From: Shewanella psychrophila
Lineage (GTDB): Bacteria > Pseudomonadota > Gammaproteobacteria > Enterobacterales > Shewanellaceae
Direction of reading: 5' to 3'
NCBI RefSeq assembly: GCF_002005305.1
Contig: NZ_CP014782.1
Coordinates: 1,240,001-1,304,000 of the forward strand
DNA: 64,000 bases
The notes below the pieces were generated by a model, which was not told the origin of the DNA, searched no databases, and was given only the letters and a program-made list of their open reading frames with translations. Every line of letters begins with the position of its first letter. Within the stretch, counting starts at the first letter, position 1. This document shows, in pieces, positions 17,267 to 25,625 of this stretch. The translations under genes and the position numbers were made by a program.

Positions 17267-17956
17267 ATGTCAAAAGCAGTCATCGTTTTTAGTGGTGGGC
17301 AAGATTCAACTACCTGTTTAATCCAAGCACTCGAGCAATATGATGAAGTCCATGGTATCACCTTCGATTATGGACAACGTCATAGTCAAGAAATTGAAAT
17401 AGCCAAAGGGCTAGGTAAGCGCCTTGGTTTAACGAGTCATAAGGTCCTCGATGTCTCTATGTTAAACGAGTTAGCCATTTCAGCATTAACCCGTGATGAT
17501 ATTGCGGTATCGAATACACTAATGGACAATGGCCTACCCAACACTTTTGTTCCGGGTCGGAATATATTATTTCTCACCTTAGCAGGTATTTTTGCTTATC
17601 AGCTGGGCGCAGAGGCCGTGATCACTGGTGTATGTGAAACCGACTATTCTGGTTATCCCGATTGCCGTGATGACTTCGTCAAGGCGATGGCATCGGCGTT
17701 AGTTCAAGGAATGGACAGGCAGCTTGATCTTGTCACTCCTTTGATGTGGTTAAATAAAGCTGAAACTTGGGCCCTTGCCGATAAGTTTAATAGTCTGGCC
17801 TTAGTCCGGGATGAGACCTTAACCTGTTATAACGATATAGTGGGATCTGGCTGTGGCACCTGCCCTGCATGCTTATTAAGACAAACGGGGTTAGATGACT
17901 ACCTAAACAACAAGGCGCAAATACAGTTAAATTTAGCAGCCAAAACAGCCCAGTAA
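17267..17956 (+). CDS. queC: 7-cyano-7-deazaguanine synthase
   Basis: Makes preQ0 from 7-carboxy-7-deazaguanine, ammonia and ATP. It is 229 aa from this start. The ATP pyrophosphatase loop FSGGQDSTT is at the N-terminus, PGRNILFLT and the GVCETDYSGYPDCRD block lie in the middle, and the zinc site is C...GCGTCPAC near the C-terminus. The ATG at 17267 begins the conserved SKAVIVFSGG block; a GTG three codons earlier is possible. It is followed after 2 nt by a rhombosortase gene, so they are co-transcribed. Confidence 0.96.
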   Translation: MSKAVIVFSGGQDSTTCLIQALEQYDEVHGITFDYGQRHSQEIEIAKGLGKRLGLTSHKVLDVSMLNELAISALTRDDIAVSNTLMDNGLPNTFVPGRNILFLTLAGIFAYQLGAEAVITGVCETDYSGYPDCRDDFVKAMASALVQGMDRQLDLVTPLMWLNKAETWALADKFNSLALVRDETLTCYNDIVGSGCGTCPACLLRQTGLDDYLNNKAQIQLNLAAKTAQ

Positions 17957-17958
17957 CT

Positions 17959-18576
17959 ATGATGTTTATCGCCTCGACAAAAATCAGGCTATGGCTTTCT
18001 TCGAGTTATAGTCTGGTCGTACTGGTCACTATTGTATGTATAGGGCTCTATTTCTTAAACCTTGCTGACTCCCTCGCCTATAGAAGGGTAGAAATAGGCG
18101 ATGGTGAGTATTGGCGACTATTGACTGGCAACCTGCTTCATACCAATGTCTGGCATCTAATCATGAATTTGGCGGGATTATGGGTCATAGTGCTGCTTCA
18201 TCACACACATTACCGTTTATTGCATTTCTCGTTACTCTTCATAGCTTGCAGTCTACTCCAGGGGCTTGGTCTATACCTGTTTTATCCAGGTTTAATCGGC
18301 TATGTAGGCTTAAGCGGGATGCTCCATGGATTATTCACTTATGGTGCGATAAAAGACATCACCGTAGGATTAAAGTCAGGTTACCTCTTGTTGCTGGGTG
18401 TCATCATCAAAGTCAGCTATGAGCAGATTTATGGCGCCAGCCGTGAAGTCACTGAGATGATAGGGGCAAGAGTCGCCACAGAAGCTCATCTCGTGGGTGT
18501 TGTCAGTGGGATATTGATCTTCCTATTGGTTTACGCTGTACGCTTTTTGAATAAACAGTGTGCCGACACAGTATAG
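17959..18576 (+). CDS. rrtA: Rhombosortase (rhomboid-family intramembrane protease)
   Basis: A 205-aa inner-membrane protein with about six hydrophobic segments. The serine of GLSG is S119 (GYVGLSGMLHG) and the partner histidine is H177 (ATEAHLVG), the rhomboid dyad; the N-terminal GEYWRLLTGNLLHTNVWHL block is typical of rhombosortases. These process proteins carrying GlyGly-CTERM tails for surface sorting. No such tail occurs among proteins in this window, so its substrates lie elsewhere. It starts 2 nt after queC, an association of expression rather than of pathway as far as I can see. Confidence 0.87.
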   Translation: MMFIASTKIRLWLSSSYSLVVLVTIVCIGLYFLNLADSLAYRRVEIGDGEYWRLLTGNLLHTNVWHLIMNLAGLWVIVLLHHTHYRLLHFSLLFIACSLLQGLGLYLFYPGLIGYVGLSGMLHGLFTYGAIKDITVGLKSGYLLLLGVIIKVSYEQIYGASREVTEMIGARVATEAHLVGVVSGILIFLLVYAVRFLNKQCADTV

Positions 18577-18610
18577 GTCAATGTGTAGATATAAATTTGA
18601 TAGATATAAT

Positions 18611-18648
18611 AAAAAGCAGCAATACGAGTCAGAGTATTGCTGCTTTTT
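18611..18648. terminator. Bidirectional terminator between rrtA and uvrB
   Basis: AAAAAGCAGCAATAC / GTATTGCTGCTTTTT, a 15-bp stem with an 8-nt loop, A-rich on one side and T-rich on the other, between convergent genes. It serves both strands. Confidence 0.92.
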
Positions 18649-18670
18649 GCTTTTTATTAAGAGCTAGTTA

Positions 18671-20686
18671 TCAAGCTTTAATAAACGCATCTCTGAGCTT
18701 CAATACCTGATCCCTGACCGCCGCAGCTTGTTCAAACTCTAAGTTTTTCGCATGTTCATGCATCAACTTCTCCAGTGCATCGATTTGATGGCTTAAACTT
18801 GCCGCATCCTGAACTGCGTATTTAGCCTTATTTTCTGCAACGTTAAGACTAGTATAATCCCCTAAGATCCCCTTATCTCTCTCGCCTACGTCCATCACAT
18901 CGGTGATCTTTTTCACCACACCTGTAGGAGTAATACCGTTATCGAGATTGAATTGGTGCTGCATTTTACGCCGCCGCTCTGTTTCCCCCATGGCTGCAGC
19001 CATAGATTTAGTGATACGGTCTGCATACAATATCACCTTGCCATTAATATTTCGGGCAGCGCGGCCCATCGTTTGAATTAATGAACGCTCGGAACGTAAG
19101 AAGCCCTCTTTATCGGCATCCAGAATACACACCAGAGAGACTTCTGGCATATCTAACCCTTCACGTAGTAGGTTAATTCCCACCAATACATCGAAGACTC
19201 CCAAACGAAGATCACGAATAATCTCTACTCTTTCAACCGTATCTATATCTGAGTGCAGATACCTTACCTTGATCCCATGCTCGTCTAAGTATTCACTTAA
19301 ATCTTCCGACATGCGTTTCGTGAGTGTCGTGACCAATACCCGCTCATTAACCTTAATTCTTTTGCCTATTTCAGAGAGCAGATCATCAACCTGTATCCCC
19401 ACGGGTCTGACTTCCACCTCAGGATCGAGTAACCCCGTGGGCCTAACCACTTGCTCAGCGATCTCTCCATCACACTTATCGAACTCATATTGGCTCGGCG
19501 TCGCTGAGACAAAAATAGTTTGAGGCATCAAATCTTCAAACTCATCAAATTTAAGAGGACGGTTGTCGAGGGCAGAAGGCAAACGAAAACCATATTCAAC
19601 CAAATTAGACTTTCTAGAGCGGTCGCCTTTATACATAGCACCAATTTGTGGCACTGTGACATGCGACTCATCAATAATTAGCAAGCCATCATCAGGTAGA
19701 TAATCCAACAGAGTCGGCGGCCCCTTTCCTGTCGCTCTGCCCGATAGGTAGCGAGAATAGTTTTCAATACCTGAGCAATAACCTAACTCCACCATCATTT
19801 CCAGATCATACTGCACTCGCTCAGATATTCGTTGAGCTTCGATCAACTTATTGTTATCCAGTAACTGCTGCTTGCGTTCCCTGAGTTCTACTTTTATCTC
19901 TTCTGTAGCCGCTATGATTTTTTCTCTGGGAGTCACATAATGACTCTTCGGATACACACTGATGCGGGCGATACGCTTTATGATCTGGCCAGTTAAAGGA
20001 TCGAATAGGCTTAACCTTTCTATCTCATCATCAAAAAGCTCTACTCTTATTGCATTTTTATCTGAATCTGCCGGAAATATATCAATCACTTCTCCTCTAA
20101 CTCGAAAAGTACCACGATCTAACGAAATATCATTGCGTGTGTATTGCAGCTCACTGAGACGCAAGAGGATATCCCTTTGCCCCATGAAGTCACCCTGTCT
20201 CAGATGCAACAGCATCTTCAAATAAGAATCGGGGTCTCCTAAACCATAGATTGCAGATACCGAAGCGATTAAAACCACATCCTTTCTCTCGAGAAGTGCT
20301 TTCGTCGCAGAAAGTCGCATCTGTTCGATATGTGCATTCACAGATGCATCTTTCTCTATAAAAGTGTTCGTTGAGGGCACGTAGGCCTCGGGTTGATAAT
20401 AGTCATAGTAAGAAACAAAATATTCTACAGCGTTGTGAGGGAAAAACTCTTTCATCTCTCCGTACAGCTGCGCCGCCAATGTTTTGTTTGGCGCCATAAT
20501 GATCGTAGGCCTAGCCATTTGCTTGATCACATTGGCAATGGTAAATGTTTTACCTGAGCCCGTGACCCCGAGCAGAGTCTGGCATGCGAGTCCAGATTCG
20601 ATGCCGTCAACCAGCTTAGCTATCGCCTTGGGTTGATCACCAGCAGGCGAGTATTGTGATTCCAGCTGAAATGTTGATTCTGTCAC
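18671..20686 (-). CDS. uvrB: Excinuclease ABC subunit B
   Basis: Damage-recognition helicase of nucleotide excision repair; partner of UvrA and UvrC. 671 aa, full length. Walker A GVTGSGKT is at 40-47; the beta-hairpin region SYYDYYQPEAYVP is near 92-104; DESH (Walker B) is near 339; LLREGLDMPEV and the QTMGRAARN motif follow; the UVR domain is at the C-terminus (about 630-665). I could not find a convincing LexA box upstream. Gene-free DNA with DnaA boxes lies upstream. Confidence 0.98.
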   Translation of the reverse strand: MTESTFQLESQYSPAGDQPKAIAKLVDGIESGLACQTLLGVTGSGKTFTIANVIKQMARPTIIMAPNKTLAAQLYGEMKEFFPHNAVEYFVSYYDYYQPEAYVPSTNTFIEKDASVNAHIEQMRLSATKALLERKDVVLIASVSAIYGLGDPDSYLKMLLHLRQGDFMGQRDILLRLSELQYTRNDISLDRGTFRVRGEVIDIFPADSDKNAIRVELFDDEIERLSLFDPLTGQIIKRIARISVYPKSHYVTPREKIIAATEEIKVELRERKQQLLDNNKLIEAQRISERVQYDLEMMVELGYCSGIENYSRYLSGRATGKGPPTLLDYLPDDGLLIIDESHVTVPQIGAMYKGDRSRKSNLVEYGFRLPSALDNRPLKFDEFEDLMPQTIFVSATPSQYEFDKCDGEIAEQVVRPTGLLDPEVEVRPVGIQVDDLLSEIGKRIKVNERVLVTTLTKRMSEDLSEYLDEHGIKVRYLHSDIDTVERVEIIRDLRLGVFDVLVGINLLREGLDMPEVSLVCILDADKEGFLRSERSLIQTMGRAARNINGKVILYADRITKSMAAAMGETERRRKMQHQFNLDNGITPTGVVKKITDVMDVGERDKGILGDYTSLNVAENKAKYAVQDAASLSHQIDALEKLMHEHAKNLEFEQAAAVRDQVLKLRDAFIKA

Positions 20687-21642
20687 TAACCGAGTTCCTT
20701 TTTTAAGCAGCTGAACATTTTAAACCAATTAAGGGACGTGTGTGAATAGAAGGCTGTATATTTCTTTTTATCCATATAAATTGATCACAATAAAGGGATA
20801 ACGGATATTTTGAATACCAGAGACTCATTATCGATACAAAGGCGTAGCAGAATATAATGACAATTCCATTTATTTTTAATGAAATTTTAAAACATGTACT
20901 AAAAACAGTAAAAAAGGTTAATAGTTAGCTGGGAAATCAATGAAACTGCCGGATTAATTCACAAGTAGCACTATTGCAACAGTTACATTTTTGTAACGGT
21001 GAACAGCTCAGCAAGAATAAAGACTTGCATTTACTATCCACATGTTTTTAATCAAGTTTGTATGCGGGCAAAAAAACTGGCGATTTTAAGTTCAACCCCC
21101 TGTTTATGAGGCTTTGAAACACATTTTAATACTTAACCCACAGGCTTATCCACAGATTTAGTGGATAACTCAATCTAGCCCTTACCCTATGGGGGTTTAA
21201 CACCTTCCCATAAAACCAACTTTAAAAATCCCATGGATGTAATTTTACTACATATGGAAGTCTGCATCATATTCCAACACTTTATAGGAAGGCAGATTAT
21301 AGTTGCATTGCATTTACCCTAGCCAAAAAACAAGAATGATAAAAACGACTCACTATCATTCTCCAATAACCCTCTCAAATGATTCTTCACTGATAAACCA
21401 TTCACGACTTCAGATTGTTAATCGGCGTTAATAGAACGATTAAGTGTATTTATTAATCTCTGGAAGCCCATTTATCTGAACCAAACAGCTTCAATCGACA
21501 TAAATAAGGAATATGCTTTAAATCACGCCCACTCCCACAAGTGAAAATTGCTCATCCAAACAACAAAATGAGCAATTCTCCGTCAGGACGAACATTAGAT
21601 GAGCACTTAACAGCATAATTACACTTTTTTTTCTTACTCGAG
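20687..21642. other. Gene-free region between uvrB and the tRNA-Asn array
   Basis: About 950 bp, AT-rich, with only very short open frames lacking ribosome sites. The one feature I can support is the cluster of DnaA-box-like 9-mers at 21034-21168. The proximal end must hold the uvrB promoter. Confidence 0.6.
21034..21168. promoter_or_regulatory. DnaA-box cluster (DARS1-like candidate)
   Basis: A perfect DnaA box TTATCCACA is at 21146-21154 (+). An inverted near-consensus box is at 21160-21168 (AGTGGATAA, read TTATCCACT on the minus strand), making the 8-bp palindrome TTATCCAC / GTGGATAA. A one-mismatch box CTATCCACA is at 21034-21042 (+), and a two-mismatch box TAACCCACA at 21134-21142. In E. 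coli the DnaA-reactivating sequence DARS1 lies in the intergenic region beside uvrB, so this position is suggestive. The function is inference. Confidence 0.5.
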
Positions 21643-21671
21643 TTGACTCAACATCAAGAGCGATTTAATAT
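21643..21671 (+). promoter_or_regulatory. Promoter of the tRNA-Asn array
   Basis: TTGACT (21643-21648), exactly 17 bp, TAATAT (21666-21671), then the GC-rich discriminator GCGCTCC. A strong sigma-70 promoter with a stringent-response discriminator, 35 bp before the first tRNA. Confidence 0.85.
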
Positions 21672-21706
21672 GCGCTCCGTCTTCAACGACGAGTAGCTTT
21701 AACGTT

Positions 21707-21782
21707 TCCCCTGTAGTTCAGTTGGTAGAACGGCGGACTGTTAATCCGTATGTCACTGGTTCGAGTCCAGTCTGGGGAGCCA
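21707..21782 (+). tRNA. tRNA-Asn (GTT), copy 1
   Basis: 76 nt, anticodon GTT in CTGTTAA, encoded CCA. The acceptor arm TCCCCTG / CTGGGGA has a U6-U67 mismatch. Identical in all six copies. Confidence 0.97.
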
Positions 21783-21829
21783 AAGTTATTTAGAATTGAA
21801 GACAATCAGAAATATCTGGTTAAAAATAT

Positions 21830-21905
21830 TCCCCTGTAGTTCAGTTGGTAGAACGGCGGACTGTTAATCCGTATGTCACTGGTTCGAGTCCAGTCTGGGG
21901 AGCCA
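21830..21905 (+). tRNA. tRNA-Asn (GTT), copy 2
   Basis: Identical 76-nt gene, 47 bp after copy 1; encoded CCA. Confidence 0.97.
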
Positions 21906-21941
21906 TTTTTAATAGATATCTGATTTGAATGAAAACGCGAT

Positions 21942-22017
21942 TCCCCTGTAGTTCAGTTGGTAGAACGGCGGACTGTTAATCCGTATGTCACTGGTTCGAG
22001 TCCAGTCTGGGGAGCCA
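21942..22017 (+). tRNA. tRNA-Asn (GTT), copy 3
   Basis: Identical 76-nt gene, 36 bp after copy 2; encoded CCA. Confidence 0.97.
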
Positions 22018-22047
22018 TTCATTCAAGACAACATTATTTAAAGCGAT

Positions 22048-22123
22048 TCCCCTGTAGTTCAGTTGGTAGAACGGCGGACTGTTAATCCGTATGTCACTGG
22101 TTCGAGTCCAGTCTGGGGAGCCA
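22048..22123 (+). tRNA. tRNA-Asn (GTT), copy 4
   Basis: Identical 76-nt gene. The flanking AAGCGAT just upstream recurs before copy 5. Confidence 0.97.
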
Positions 22124-22159
22124 TATTTTAACGTAATGTAGAAAAATATTTAAAGCGAT

Positions 22160-22235
22160 TCCCCTGTAGTTCAGTTGGTAGAACGGCGGACTGTTAATCC
22201 GTATGTCACTGGTTCGAGTCCAGTCTGGGGAGCCA
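22160..22235 (+). tRNA. tRNA-Asn (GTT), copy 5
   Basis: Identical 76-nt gene; the ATTTAAAGCGAT leader is shared with copy 4. Confidence 0.97.
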
Positions 22236-22265
22236 TTTAAATCTGTAAACAAAAGAAAAAACGAT

Positions 22266-22341
22266 TCCCCTGTAGTTCAGTTGGTAGAACGGCGGACTGT
22301 TAATCCGTATGTCACTGGTTCGAGTCCAGTCTGGGGAGCCA
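22266..22341 (+). tRNA. tRNA-Asn (GTT), copy 6
   Basis: Identical 76-nt gene, last of the array, followed at once by a T run (ATCTTTTTTC) that may end transcription. Confidence 0.97.
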
Positions 22342-22457
22342 ATCTTTTTTCACCCTGACCTATCAAGCTCTTTCTATTTATACTCATTTAAGTTTAGAAT
22401 AACGTTCAGAATTTACTAGAATAATAGATGTATTCTATCTCGGCGAACGGAACTCCT

Positions 22458-24362
22458 ATGAGCTTATCTAGACTCTTTCAAGCCTTTTTATTTATCCTCT
22501 TTGCAGGTATCACAAGCCTTGTCTATCTTGACAGCAAAGATTCGCTTCAAGAAAAAGCCCAACAAAGGCTCGCCAGCTATCAAGCTGTCTTCGACCACAC
22601 AACATTTTCAGCAAAAGACGGGAAAACGCTATTAGCTCAGCTAAACAAACATATTTCCTTCCAATTTTTTCAGTATATTCATAATGATGATAGTAGTTTT
22701 AATTTGACTCAAGGCACGCTTTATCCTGAGAAACAGACGCCCCTTGAGCACCTTTTTCCTGTAGATCTTCCCGATACACGTGATATCAGCAAGGGACGAT
22801 TACAAGTAAAACTGTATGCAGACGATTTAATTGGACATACAGCAAACAGGTTTATACAAATTTTGTTGGTCTTATGGCTAAGTTATTTATCAATTGCAGT
22901 TTTTTACCTCCTCGTCATGGCTAGATTTAAACGCTCAATAAAATACGCTGCCAGCTACATAGAAAGCTTATCGAGCCAATCTTTTGATGCATTAGCATCG
23001 TCAAAGTTATCATTTGAGCTTCATCCTTTAGCTGAAGCTCTCGAAAAATGTAAATTAGCCCTGAAATATAGCTCAGATGAAACAGCACAAGAAAATGACA
23101 AATTGAAACGTGTTGCTTTTCAAGATGCAATAACAGGATTTGAAACCAGAATAAAGTTCACACAAAAACTCGAATCATTCTCAAGCTTAGGCAAAGAGCA
23201 AATTGGCCTATTAGCGATGATAAAAGCCAGCGAACTTGGGCCAATAAATCAAAACCACGGTCGCTCTGCCGGTGACGACTATCTGGCCAAAATTGCAAAT
23301 TGCATCAGGAAAGCGGTAAGTAAGTATCCGAATTCACAATGTTATAGGATTTCAACTGCCGACTTTGCGGTTTTTATTCCCGATCTTATTTTAAAAGATG
23401 GCATTCCATTTCTCGAAAGTTTGAAATCTTTGTTCGATGAATATCAGCAAACCTTAGAAACCGATTCAATAGCACATGTTGGCCTTGTCCCCTATCGCCA
23501 TGATTGTGAGCCAATGAATTTACTTACCTTAAGTGATACAGCTGTCAGCATTGCACAGACGTTAGGGCCTAACTGCTTTCATATGCAGGATAAGCTTAAT
23601 GGCGATGAAGTCTACGGTGATACACGCTGGAAGCTTGCCATCGAAGATTTGATTAGAAGACGCGCAATAAAATTTTACCAACAACCGATACAGCCCTGCC
23701 GTACCGAAGTTAAGGTGTATAAAGAGCTTTTTTCTCGCTTCTATAACAGTGAAGGCAAGTTTTTGCCTACCGCGACAGTCATTGCTATGGCAGAGCGTCA
23801 TGGCATGATTTTAGAATTAGATAAATTAATTGTCATGAACACATTAAAGATCCTGATGGATACCCCAGCACTCGAAGGGGCATACGGGATCAACATCAGT
23901 TCGTCATCTATAATGCAAGAGTCATTCGTCGCCTGGCTAAAAGATCAACTGATCAAGAAACGTCATATCGCGGCAAGACTCGTTTTTGAAACCAATGAAG
24001 CGGGAATGCAATCTAATTTAGCCGCCAGTTATAAATTCGTACAGGTCATGCACAGTGTCGGTGCCCGAGTGTCTGTAGAGCATTTTGGCATGGGGTTCAC
24101 CTCATTTAAGTTCTTCAGAGAAGTTCGTCCTGACTTCATCAAACTTGACGGAACCTATACAGAATCCATCGAGAAAGATACGAACAACATGTTTTTTATC
24201 AAGATGATAGTAGACATTTCTCGTAGGCTAGGTATTCGGGTCATCGCAACAAGTGTAGAGCGACAAGAAGAGAAGCTCACACTTGAAAAAATGCTTATCG
24301 ATGGCTTACAAGGATATTATATTGCCCAACCTCAAGCCATACAGGTGTTGGAGCCTAAATAA
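22458..24362 (+). CDS. Membrane protein with degenerate GGDEF and EAL domains (CsrD-like layout)
   Basis: About 634 aa. Two transmembrane segments (about residues 6-24 and 134-155) flank a periplasmic domain; a GGDEF-like and an EAL-like domain follow. Both signatures are broken: STADF replaces GGDEF, KELFSR replaces EALxR, and VEHFGMGFTSF replaces DDFGTGYSS. Neither synthesis nor hydrolysis of c-di-GMP is expected. The architecture and degeneracy resemble CsrD, the RNase E-linked sRNA decay factor, but I cannot prove orthology. ATG at 22458 is preceded by ACGGA; a longer start at 22428 is possible. It lies just after the tRNA-Asn array. Confidence 0.78.
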   Translation: MSLSRLFQAFLFILFAGITSLVYLDSKDSLQEKAQQRLASYQAVFDHTTFSAKDGKTLLAQLNKHISFQFFQYIHNDDSSFNLTQGTLYPEKQTPLEHLFPVDLPDTRDISKGRLQVKLYADDLIGHTANRFIQILLVLWLSYLSIAVFYLLVMARFKRSIKYAASYIESLSSQSFDALASSKLSFELHPLAEALEKCKLALKYSSDETAQENDKLKRVAFQDAITGFETRIKFTQKLESFSSLGKEQIGLLAMIKASELGPINQNHGRSAGDDYLAKIANCIRKAVSKYPNSQCYRISTADFAVFIPDLILKDGIPFLESLKSLFDEYQQTLETDSIAHVGLVPYRHDCEPMNLLTLSDTAVSIAQTLGPNCFHMQDKLNGDEVYGDTRWKLAIEDLIRRRAIKFYQQPIQPCRTEVKVYKELFSRFYNSEGKFLPTATVIAMAERHGMILELDKLIVMNTLKILMDTPALEGAYGINISSSSIMQESFVAWLKDQLIKKRHIAARLVFETNEAGMQSNLAASYKFVQVMHSVGARVSVEHFGMGFTSFKFFREVRPDFIKLDGTYTESIEKDTNNMFFIKMIVDISRRLGIRVIATSVERQEEKLTLEKMLIDGLQGYYIAQPQAIQVLEPK

Positions 24363-24474
24363 TCAGTTTTCTAGAATATGCCCAAATTATTTAAAACCTT
24401 GTATTCTATGTGTTGTTTCTGACACTGGAAAAGCCGATAATACCCTTAATAATTATTCCCAAAATTGAAATGAG

Positions 24475-25053
24475 ATGAGTGAGTATCTCCTGTTATTGAT
24501 CGGCACAGTTCTGGTCAATAATTTTGTATTAGTAAAATTTCTTGGTCTTTGCCCTTTTATGGGGGTCTCCAGCAAACTAGAATCCGCCATAGGCATGTCA
24601 ATGGCGACTACATTCGTGCTGACATTGGCCTCGGTATTAAGTTATTTGGTCAATCAATATCTGTTGCTGCCCTTTGACCTCGACTATCTTCGAACCATGA
24701 GTTTCATCTTGGTTATTGCCGTTGTAGTGCAATTTACTGAAATGTTAGTGCAGAAAACCAGTGCATCCCTCTATAGGGCACTCGGGATCTATCTGCCACT
24801 TATCACCACAAACTGTGCCGTATTAGGTGTAGCACTGCTCAACATCAATGAAAAGCATAACTTTATTCAGTCAGCCGTGTATGGTTTTGGTGCCGCTGTA
24901 GGTTTTTCTCTCGTACTCATCCTGTTTTCAGCCATGCGCGAGCGTCTCGCAGCTGCTGATGTGCCTTTACCCTTTAGGGGAGGAGCCATTGCAATGATCA
25001 CCGCGGGCCTCATGTCACTGGCATTTATGGGATTCACGGGGTTAGTTAAATAG
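24475..25053 (+). CDS. rsxA: Electron transport complex subunit RsxA/RnfA
   Basis: 192-aa integral membrane subunit (six helices) of the Rsx/Rnf complex, which couples NADH oxidation to ion movement or to reduction of SoxR and other acceptors. Family landmarks are LVNNFVLVKFLGLCPFMGV at the N-terminus and ITTNCAVLGVALLN in the middle. First gene of a six-gene operon; rsxB begins 2 nt after its stop. Confidence 0.97.
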   Translation: MSEYLLLLIGTVLVNNFVLVKFLGLCPFMGVSSKLESAIGMSMATTFVLTLASVLSYLVNQYLLLPFDLDYLRTMSFILVIAVVVQFTEMLVQKTSASLYRALGIYLPLITTNCAVLGVALLNINEKHNFIQSAVYGFGAAVGFSLVLILFSAMRERLAAADVPLPFRGGAIAMITAGLMSLAFMGFTGLVK

Positions 25054-25055
25054 TC

Positions 25056-25625
25056 ATGTCTGGAATATTTATCGCAATAATCTTGCTCACGGTCCTGGCA
25101 CTCTTTTTTGGTCTCTTGCTTGGTTTCGCAGCGGAAAAATTTAAAGTTGAAGGTGATCCTCTAATGGATCAACTCGAAGCCTTATTGCCTCAAACACAAT
25201 GTGGCCAGTGTGGTTACCCGGGTTGTCGTCCCTATGCTGAGGCCATAGCCAATGGGGACAAAATCAATAAATGTCCTCCCGGTGGCACAGCCACCATGGA
25301 AAAGTTAGCGGATATGGCGGGAGTTGATCCTGAACCGTTAACTGCGACCGAGGAAGTACAGGTAAAAAAGGTCGCGTATATCCGTGAAGATGAATGCATT
25401 GGTTGCACAAAATGCATTCAAGCCTGTCCTGTAGATGCCATTTTAGGCACTGGCAAGTTAATGCATACCGTCATAACAGACTACTGTACCGGGTGTGATC
25501 TGTGTGTTGAACCCTGCCCTGTCGATTGCATTGACATGTTACCCGTGACACAAAATATCAAAAATTGGGATTGGAAGTTAAACGCTATCCCAGTGAGAAC
25601 TATAGATGAGGATGTGAAGTGCTAA
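25056..25625 (+). CDS. rsxB: Electron transport complex subunit RsxB/RnfB
   Basis: 189-aa iron-sulfur subunit. An N-terminal membrane helix is followed by a Fe-S motif of Rnf type (CGQCGYPGCRPYA) and two 4Fe-4S ferredoxin motifs (CIGCTKCIQACP and CTGCDLCVEPCP). It is thought to be the docking point for electrons within the complex. Its stop overlaps the GTG start of rsxC by 7 nt. Confidence 0.97.
   Translation: MSGIFIAIILLTVLALFFGLLLGFAAEKFKVEGDPLMDQLEALLPQTQCGQCGYPGCRPYAEAIANGDKINKCPPGGTATMEKLADMAGVDPEPLTATEEVQVKKVAYIREDECIGCTKCIQACPVDAILGTGKLMHTVITDYCTGCDLCVEPCPVDCIDMLPVTQNIKNWDWKLNAIPVRTIDEDVKC

Noticed and set aside
20687..20910. Possible LexA boxes upstream of uvrB (CTGTATAT at about 20754; ACAGTA at about 20907)
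   Set aside because: Neither has the matching half-site at the required 8-bp spacing.
21233..21322. 29-codon frame in the uvrB upstream gap
   Set aside because: No ribosome site and no recognisable composition; chance in AT-rich DNA.
21707..22341. CRISPR-like look of regularly spaced identical repeats
   Set aside because: The repeats are complete 76-nt tRNA-Asn genes with cloverleaf pairing and CCA, and the spacers are AT-rich and partly alike.
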